A stretch of 64,000 nucleotides of DNA, taken from Azadirachta indica. Lineage: Eukaryota > Streptophyta > Magnoliopsida > Sapindales > Meliaceae. Shown one piece after another: positions 57,346 through 64,000 of the stretch; positions within the stretch are counted from its first letter, which is position 1, and each line of letters begins with the position of its first letter. The position numbers and the translations under genes were made by a program. The notes beneath the pieces are model-generated. The model was not told the DNA's origin. It saw only the letters and a program-made list of their open reading frames with translations, and made no database searches. The stretch lies in the NCBI GenBank assembly GCA_022749755.1, contig CM040443.1:17265244-17329243 (forward strand), in the 5' to 3' direction.

Positions 57346-58645
57346 ACTAGTAATCAGGTTTATTGCTTAATCAGTAGTGAATGTTCGCGTAAAACGGTAA
57401 AATTTTGGTATGAATAAGTTCATAGCCTTAACCCGAGTAATTAAGTCCGTAGGGGTGTTTTAACACCTAATACCCTAAGGCCAATTGATCTGAGAGTTAT
57501 TGGTTAAAGCTTGCGACATAGGTTAAGATTAGGACAAAATAAAAAGGCCACAAAAAGAAAGGAGAAAGAAATAATCTTTACCCAAAGAAGTTTACATTGA
57601 CAAAATTTAGAACCAATGTTATTTGATTTCAATTAAGTCCCATAATGTGTATTAGTTACAAAAAGCACAAAAAAAAGGTTCATTAATAATTTGACTAATG
57701 AGTATTTAGCATATATATAATAAATCTTTAAGTGAGAGTTTGTTTATTTTGAAAAGATCAAAAGGAGAAAAATTATTATTACTTTGGATGTAAATTCTAT
57801 AAATCAATTCTAAATGATATTGCTTAGATTACAAAGGACTAGTAATAAGCTGGTAGGGGAGTATAATGAATGTTTAAAAGTGTAGGATTATCAAGAGAAA
57901 TACTAGAGCATGATTAATTGAAAATTGGCAAATTATGTTCACACATGTGAAGTATTTTTTGTTTTACCTATATAAAGGAAGATGTGGAAGTGAGGAGGAA
58001 CTGATCTTTGTTATCATTTTTTCCTTTTTATAATTTGAGTTTCAATTAAATAATGTCCTTTTAAATTAGTAATTAGGGTTAAGGGTGAAATTTTGTTGAT
58101 TTTATAACATTGTTTTTTTATCATTCTAAGTTGTGCTTTAATGTAAAATCATTTCAATTGAGTGAATTTCATTTTTTAAAAGTGTTTTGGTTTGTTAGGA
58201 GGCTTGATTCATTGTTAATGAAAGGTACACTGAATGCTTGCACATTTTCTACAAACCAAGAATAAAGTATCTTATAACTTTCACAAGTAAATTGAATGAT
58301 TAATCTTTTACTTTGTTGCCATTTCTTTAAAGCGGTATTGTGATGCATTTGAATATATTTATCTTCTAATTAAGATCATCTCGTAAGTGATTCTTAATTG
58401 AGCTAAAAAGAATGAGTGAATAATGATTTCTATAATTATCAACAAAATGAATCCCTAATGTCCTAATAGTTAATAATACTAAACTTGCATTTCACAAGTA
58501 ACAAATTCATTGTATTTTCATAATATTTAGACATTGGACTTGTGGACTTTTTATAAAGTATTTCCAGTGGACTGACACTTGAACTTCTGAACTTTATTAC
58601 TTGAAACAACCTATACTTGAAATTTATAATCTTTAAGTTGTAGTA
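57346..58645 (+). mobile_element. 3' fragment of the gypsy-A family (gypsy-B) inside copia-2
   Basis: 57346-57863 matches the 3' spacer of gypsy-A (44520-45030), including 'gtgaatgttcgcgtaaaac' and 'ggtgttttaacacctaatac'. 57864-58645 is its LTR with a large internal deletion. Left flank is copia integrase and right flank is copia LTR, so copia sequence was lost in the same event or later. Confidence 0.85.
57864..58645 (+). repeat. Internally deleted gypsy LTR (782 bp)
   Basis: Starts TAATGAATG (TG mutated) and ends GTTGTAGTA. Relative to 45031-46433 it lacks ~620 bp between 'caagagaaata' and 'agagcatgattaa', i.e. most of U3, but keeps the TATA box at 57969-57976. Confidence 0.85.
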
Positions 58646-59054
58646 TAGCTTGGTCAACCAAGTCGATCTGAATCAGCTCTATAGGACAAAAGTATTGTGA
58701 ATCGATTTTTGGGCAGTTTTAAAAGCTTTGCATTTTAATCTATTTTGAAGGTTTGAAAAATTTACAATTTGCTCTAGATTTTAGATTTCAAACCTTTTAA
58801 AAATTAGTCAAGCTCAATATTTTAAAGACTTAGACTTTGATCCCATTTGAAAAAAGATTTAGAAAGAATCTCTAGCTTAACGCAATCATTTTACATAATT
58901 ATATACATAAGTATGCATTTATGAAAATACAAAGAAGTACTACACTTGTATCTTGAGACTTCAAATTAAGCTTGATTTCCTTTTCCTTTTTGCGGAGTAG
59001 ACAAGATATTTTTTAATCATCAAAATTCAAGTTTATGTGACCTCAAGGTCAACA
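58646..59054 (-). repeat. 5' LTR fragment of copia-2
   Basis: Matches 53125-53534; on the minus strand it starts TGTTGACCTTGAGG, next to TSD ACAAT (59055-59059). Confidence 0.85.
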
Positions 59055-59059
59055 ACAAT

Positions 59060-59790
59060 ATCTGAACCTGCCAGAAGGCAAGGAGCAATTTGGGCTAGTC
59101 AAAACTCAGGTAGTAGGGCAAGGACCGGTTACTAACCAGAAGGGGACTATAGGCCAACCCTAGCTCATATAGGGCCTTACTACCCAAAAAGCAAGGGACA
59201 ACTAGATCCCCTAATCCAACAAGGTAAAACCATGTGGCGCAAGATATTGATAATACAAAATCCATTAATCCCAGCTCATAACGGTGTACACCAAGGTTGA
59301 ATAGGCAAGCTTTGCGTGCACCAGGTTGAGCAAGGTTAGGGTTGCCAATTATTGCCCAGCCTTACCTCCATATATAAACGTATTTTTCCTAGGTTTGAAG
59401 TAAGTTCCTACCCAAGAAAAAACCCGTTCTCCTAAAAAGCCTTCTCTTACACACATCCCTAAGAACATTCTCCTTTCTCATTCTTACCTCTATTAATGCT
59501 CCATGAGCCCTCTATGAACACCTCTCCTTAACTGCTTTCTCCAAACAAAGAAAAGGCTTGATCACATTCACTCTTGCTGTACCTCATTTCCTTTCTCAAC
59601 ATTTCATTTCTATTTACATAAAAAGGGCAAGACTCGTGGCCTTCAAATTTACTCTATGACAAGAATTTACTTAAGCATTAGAGGGGGATCCCTAGAGAGG
59701 CAACCTTCATCTGACCTTTGTTCTGTCTTTCAAGGTGTTTACGTAGCGGCTTCACAAAATCTTGTTTTTGAGACTATTAAGACTATTAAT
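59060..59790 (+). repeat. 3' LTR of LARD-2, second part
   Basis: Resumes 'atctgaacctgcc', matching 47290 of the 5' LTR, and continues like the reverse complement of LARD-1 LTRs to 'gagactatt' near 59779; its terminal part is missing. Confidence 0.75.
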
Positions 59791-59855
59791 CTCCCCCCGT
59801 TCCTTGCCCTATTCTCATTATATCACCCTAATTTTACTCTATTTATGGCGGATCT

Positions 59856-60159
59856 TGTAAGGCCCTAAACTCGTGGGGATTTGCCATCCCTATTCACTAA
59901 CTTGTAAAGCCTATAAATAGGCAATTGTGTGTTTATTTGTGGTGGTGAAAAATGGAATTAAAATGTTACTAGCCTTTCTTTTACTTACCTATTACTCTCA
60001 TATTTGCATTACAAATTTACTTACATATTCACCTTTCTTAATCCTCATAGATTATCACATGATAGCCTTACCTACCAATAAGCTAATAATCACATCTAAC
60101 TCCTTTTGTATAATCCATCATTCTATAACACTCATAAAAAATTTTACTCCCAACCATCA
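59856..60159 (+). repeat. Probable 5' LTR of copia-3
   Basis: Starts TGTAAGGCCC and ends ACCATCA, immediately before the primer site; TATA-like 'cctataaatagg' near 59910-59921. Left edge uncertain. Confidence 0.45.
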
Positions 60160-60160
60160 G

Positions 60161-60172
60161 TGGTATTAGAGC
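60161..60172 (+). other. Primer-binding site (Met tRNA), copia-3
   Basis: TGGTATTAGAGC, one base different from the canonical TGGTATCAGAGC. Confidence 0.8.
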
Positions 60173-60218
60173 TTTGTTCGACCAATATTGGGTGTAATCC
60201 TACTAACTCAATACCATG

Positions 60219-60788
60219 GTTGACACATTACACTCGTTAATTCTATCCTAATTTCTATGGCGAAAACTATGATTTTTGCTCCATCAAAATGAAGACCTAT
60301 TTTTGTGCTCAAGATTTGTGGGGTTGTCAATAAAGGAGTCACTATCCCTCAAGACATTTCCCATTTATTGATAGCATAAAAGAAGGAATTAGAAGAAAAT
60401 TAGTTAAAAGATTTTCAAGCATTACTTGCTCTATAGCTCAACTTAGAGACAAATTATTTCCACATATTATAGGAGGTAAAACAGCTAAGGAAGCATGAGA
60501 TTAGTTGAAGGACAAGTTTCAAGGCAATGATAAGGTACGTGTCTCAAAAATCCAAATTTTGAGAAGAAAGTTTGAAGATCTAAAAATAAAAGAATCTGAG
60601 ACTACTAAAGATTACTTTATTAAAGTAGATGAAGTAGTAAATCAATTGAGAGCCCATGGAGAAGATGTTCCTAAAGATAAAGTTGTTGGAAAAATTCTAC
60701 TTATTTGTACAAAAAAATATGATCCAATAATTATTGTTGTTGAAGAATCTAAAGATGTAGAAAAATTGAAAACTACTATATTAATGGG
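60219..60788 (+). pseudogene. copia-3 gag, upstream part
   Basis: After broken early frames, 60505-60788 is open: 'LKDKFQGNDKVRVSKIQIL', 'RRKFEDLKIKESETTKDYF', 'VDEVVNQLRAHGED' and 'VVEESKDVEKLKT', typical copia gag capsid (UBN2) sequence. It stops at 'ILMG', where the solo LTR is inserted. Confidence 0.85.
60784..60788. repeat. Target-site duplication of the solo LTR (left)
   Basis: ATGGG, repeated at 62186-62190. Confidence 0.9.
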
Positions 60789-62185
60789 TGATGAATGTTT
60801 TAAAAGTGTAGGTTTATTAAGAGAAATATTATGATTTACACATAATAATGTCCTTCTGTTCCCCAAAAATGAAGCATATTCCTTTATATTGAATTGTAAA
60901 ACATGAATTGGACTAAATAGTAGATTTTGCTCAGGTTTCGTATAATGAATGTATCTTTTGATCCAAAACATCAATTGATACAATTCTTAGGCTGGAAAAA
61001 CGTAGACTCATTACTTCACAACTTTGTAAATCAAAGGTTGGAGCAGTTCGAGCAATTAATGGGACAAAATTGGGCTTCAACAGAACTCTCAAGTGCATCT
61101 TCAAACAAACCCAATATGCTCTTGTATTTTGGCTGTATCTCCTAAAATATGTACCCAAAAATCATATGATTTGGTGTTCCAAAAAGCTAATAAGAACTCT
61201 AAATTTTTTATGTTTTACATATTCCGAAATTTCAATTGGTTGACTATCAACAAGAGCCATCATTCTAAAATGGTGGTGGAGAAATGCAACTTGAACATCT
61301 ATGTCTCTTTTCAACATAACTTACATTCTACAAAATCAATAAGGGTGAGATATAGACCATTAGAAAACTGAGTCCCTACAACTTTTAAGAAGACCATTTC
61401 ACAAATTTTGGTGGTTTCAATTGTTAAAAATGTGTTGCAAGTTGGTAGAGCGTGATTAATTGAAAATTGGCAAATTATGTTCACACATGTGATGTATCTT
61501 TGCTTTACCTATATAAAGAAAGACGTGGAAGTGAGGAAGGGGAATCTTAGCTATCATTTTGTTTCCTTTTTGTAATTTGAACTTCAATTAAATAATGTCT
61601 TTCTAAATTAGTAATTAGGGCTAAGGGTATAGTTTTGTTGATTTTATAGCATTATTCTTTTATCATTCTAAGTTGTGCTTAATGCAAAATTTTTCAATTG
61701 AGTGAATTATATTTCTTAAAAGTGTTTTGGATTGTTAGGAGACTTGATTCATTGTTAACAAAAAGTACACTAAATGCTTGCACATTTTCTACAAACCAAG
61801 AACAAGGTATGTTATAGCTTTCACAAATAAATTAAATGATTAATCTTTTATTTTGTTACCTTTTCTTCAAAGAGGTATTGTGATGTATTTCAACATAGTT
61901 ATCTTCCGATTAAAATCATCTATTAAGTGATTCTTAATTGAGTTAAAAAAAATGAATAAAGAATGAGTTTTATAATTATCAACAAAATGAATCTCTAATG
62001 CCCTAATAGTTAATAATATTAAATTTACATTCAACAAGTAACAAATTCATTTTATTTTCATCATATTTGAACATTGGATTTGTAAATCTTGTCTAACGCA
62101 TTCTCTGTGGACCGACATTCGGATTTCTTAACTTTATTACTTGAAACAACCTATACTTAAGCGTTACAACCTTTAAGTTGTAGCA
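60789..62185 (+). repeat. Solo LTR of the gypsy-A family (1397 bp) in copia-3 gag
   Basis: TGATGAATG ... GTTGTAGCA, aligning end to end with 45031-46433. Perfect 5-bp flanks ATGGG and gag coding on both sides show a full insertion followed by LTR-LTR recombination. TATA box at 61510-61517. Confidence 0.93.
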
Positions 62186-63310
62186 ATGGGCTCTCTGGAA
62201 GCACATGAAAAAGGATTAGAAAGGCGTTATGAAAATTATACAAAAAATGCTTTTCAATCTAAAGTAAATATGCGATCTCAAAAATTTTAGAAAGGTGGAA
62301 GTAAATCTAGCGAGAAAAACAAAAAGGCAAGTACTCTCTATGTAGCATATGTAAAAGAAAAAGCCACCTAGAGAAAGACTATTAGATTAAAAGAAAAGCA
62401 CACAGTCAAAATTGTAAAAAGATTGGACATAGAGAAAAATCTTGCCGTTTAAAACAAAATCATCAAGCTAATTTCTCCAAAAACCAAGATTCAGAACTAC
62501 TCTCTTCTATGTCCTTCAAGATACATCAGTAGCGAAAGAAGATATATGGTATCTAAATAGTAGTTGTAGTAACCATATGACAAAAGATGAGAGTATTTTC
62601 TATAACCTTAATAAAATCAAGATAAGAATCAAAATTGGCTACATGAAGGCAACAGGCAAAGGCACTATTGCTGTTGACACAAAGAAGGGTAAGAGATACA
62701 TCAACCAAGTACTCTTAGTCCCAACAATAGATTAGAACTTACTCAATGTAGGACAAATGATAGAGAATGGATACTCTTTGCATCTTGAAGGAGACTCTTG
62801 CACAATCTTTGACGAGAAAGAAAAATCTCTTATAATTGCAAAAGTCAAAAAGCAAGAGAATCGATGCTTTCCAATCCAATAGAGGTATTCCAACAACATT
62901 GTGATGAAGTCACAAGTGGACAAGTGATGGCTTTGGCATAGGAGATTTGAACATTTTAATTTTCTTGGATTGAAGATCCTTCAACAGTTTATGTGAGACC
63001 TACCAACGATCAAAGAGCTTGATGAAGTTTGCGAAGGGTATATCCTCGGGAAGAAACAGCGGTAACCATTCCCATTTACCAAAGCTTGGAGAGCCAAAGA
63101 GCCACTAGAGCTGCTCTATACGGACATTTATGGCCCAATGTAGACTCCATCACATGATCAAAATAGGTACTTCATTCTCTTTATCGATGACTATGCAAGA
63201 ATAACATGGGTTTATTTTTTACATAAAAAGTCGTAAGTTTTTTAAGTTTTCAAAAAATTCAAAACACATGTCGAGAAGCAAAGAGGTTGTTACATAAAGA
63301 CAATAAGAAA
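62186..63310 (+). pseudogene. copia-3 gag end, protease and partial integrase
   Basis: Gag resumes in phase with 'MGSLEAHEKGLERRYENYT' at 62187. Zinc-knuckle relics: C-S-I-C-K-R-K-S-H-L-E-K-D-Y (last Cys lost) near 62343 and N-C-K-K-I-G-H-R-E-K-S-C near 62412. Protease: 'DIWYLNSSCSNHMTKDES' near 62540 (D-S-G changed to N-S-S). Then 'LLVPTIDxNLLNVGQMIENG', 'LWHRRFEHFNFLGLK' (~62933), 'LLYTDIYGPM' (~63113) and 'YFILFIDDYARITWVYF' (~63169). Stops throughout; ends near 63310. Confidence 0.85.
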
Positions 63311-63339
63311 TGCTAGATGCAAAGAATAAAATTGACAAT

Positions 63340-64000
63340 TGTTAATGCGTTCTAATTTAATCCACTAATCACAGGTTATAAACTGACCTAGTTCCCTCTC
63401 CTGAGTGCTGAACAAAGTCTTATGTATAACTAACCATGTCAATATTCGTATCTAACTAAATTAGATTATACAATCATTGTGCTCTACCTATAATTAACTA
63501 CCAAGGACTTGATCACCTCCTAATTTCACAATATCTAACTTATGTTAATTTCATTATCTAGTTGTTGATCTTGTCCCGATATTACAACTTCCTAAATTCT
63601 GTTACCTCAACTTGATAAACAACTTAATCTTTCTCAAGCATCAAATCATTCATCATCAATAAACTAATTTATCGTAAAATAAGTTAGAGACATTAAGCAT
63701 TAGATAACACGAATGAATAAAATTGTACTAACATGAATAGAAATACCAACTAATCCTAATTAGTTATTATCAATGTTTTCAAGTTCAATTCACTAATCAC
63801 AGGCTAAAATTATCTTATTATCTCTCTTAAATGTTAAACACAATCTTATGCCTAATCAAATTAAGTCAATATCTCTATCTGACTCGTTCAATTAAATACG
63901 CATTAAAAACGATTTGTTATTAATTATTCAAAATTCAACTACTTCTTTGAATCTTGTAATTTTAAAAGTTGATATGATTATCTAGGTCTTAAGATCCTCC
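63340..64000. repeat. Two diverged units offset by ~429 bp
   Basis: 'tccactaatcacaggttata' at 63361 and 'ttcactaatcacaggctaaa' at 63790 begin corresponding stretches that share 'ctctc', 'aacaaagtcttatg', 'gtcaatat' and 'tatctaac' words in order. The right unit runs off the window. No coding frame seen. Confidence 0.6.

Larger units (their letters stand above)
52340..59054 (-). mobile_element. Sirevirus-like Ty1/copia element nested in LARD-2 (copia-2)
   Basis: Flanked by ACAAT at 52335-52339 and 59055-59059. On the minus strand: 5' LTR fragment (58646-59054), integrase end (57029-57345), RT/RNase H (55536-56885), extra ORF (54100-55190), purine tract and 3' LTR (52340-53534). A gypsy fragment (57346-58645) replaces its gag, protease, most of integrase and part of the 5' LTR. 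Confidence 0.85.
46634..59790 (+). mobile_element. LARD-like Ty3/gypsy element, copy 2, split by nested insertions
   Basis: Same family as LARD-1, opposite strand. 5' LTR 46634-~47845 (3' part missing), interior with gag relic (48446-48721) and antisense ORF relic (49539-50940), purine tract before 51738, and 3' LTR 51738-52339 continued at 59060-~59790. The gap in the 3' LTR is a minus-strand copia element with target duplication ACAAT. No pol domains. Both LTRs are cut short at the end that should read ...CATCAACA. Confidence 0.8.
59856..63310 (+). mobile_element. Ty1/copia element with gag split by a solo LTR (copia-3)
   Basis: LTR candidate 59856-60159, primer site 60161-60172, gag 60219-60788 continued at 62186-62290, zinc knuckles, protease 'WYLNSSCSNHMTKDES', pre-integrase and integrase pieces to ~63240. 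The element breaks off near 63310 without RT. A solo gypsy LTR with TSD sits in gag. Confidence 0.8.

Noticed and set aside
60642..61158. Minus-strand frames of 113 and 75 codons
   Set aside because: They lie opposite copia gag and within the solo LTR; shadows without domains.

Overview
The window looks like intergenic chromosome from a eudicot plant. It is strongly AT-rich, has almost no long open frames, and carries dense, nested and decayed LTR retrotransposons. It also holds two relics of typical angiosperm genes (ent-kaurenoic acid oxidase and an arabinogalactan peptide) and a captured fragment of a LOG-type cytokinin-activating enzyme. The species cannot be named from the sequence. A run of 100 N (5587-5686) marks an assembly gap. 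I see no intact multi-exon host gene, no tRNA or rRNA gene and no CRISPR.

Layout. 1-3300: array of a ~175-bp satellite with an alternating two-monomer (~349 bp) higher-order unit, decaying to the right. 3967-5200: 5' part of a Ty1/copia element (LTR, Met-tRNA primer site, gag remnant). 6834-~15240: degenerate Sirevirus-like Ty1/copia element with gag, protease/integrase, RT/RNase H, an extra ORF of the 'plant transposon protein' type, polypurine tract and 3' LTR. An antisense 694-bp processed copy of an arabinogalactan-peptide mRNA sits inside it (9418-10111), with poly(A) and a 19-bp target duplication. 15241-23134: AT-rich DNA with a solo-LTR candidate, a CACTA-type terminus, non-LTR insertions and a local duplication. 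23135-~30283: non-autonomous Ty3/gypsy (LARD-like) element on the minus strand with gag and a conserved antisense ORF relic. 30284-31122: 5' end of a minus-strand copia element. 31425-33590: three tandem-repeat arrays. 33939-35599: CYP88A (ent-kaurenoic acid oxidase) pseudogene. 35600-40704: gene-free. 40705-46433: CACTA terminus, then a Ty3/gypsy element that has lost RT/RNase H and carries a LOG gene fragment. 46434-46633: copia integrase scrap.

46634-~59790: a second LARD-like element (plus strand). Its 3' LTR is split by a minus-strand Sirevirus-like element (52340-59054, TSD ACAAT), which is itself interrupted by a piece of the gypsy family seen at 40877 (57346-58645). ~59856-63310: another copia element whose gag is split by a solo LTR of that same gypsy family (60789-62185, TSD ATGGG). 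63340-64000: a diverged ~429-bp duplication.

Nothing here appears to work as a pathway. The value of the window lies in captured host-gene copies, insertions that can be dated relative to each other, and an extra ORF found at the same place in two Sirevirus-like elements.
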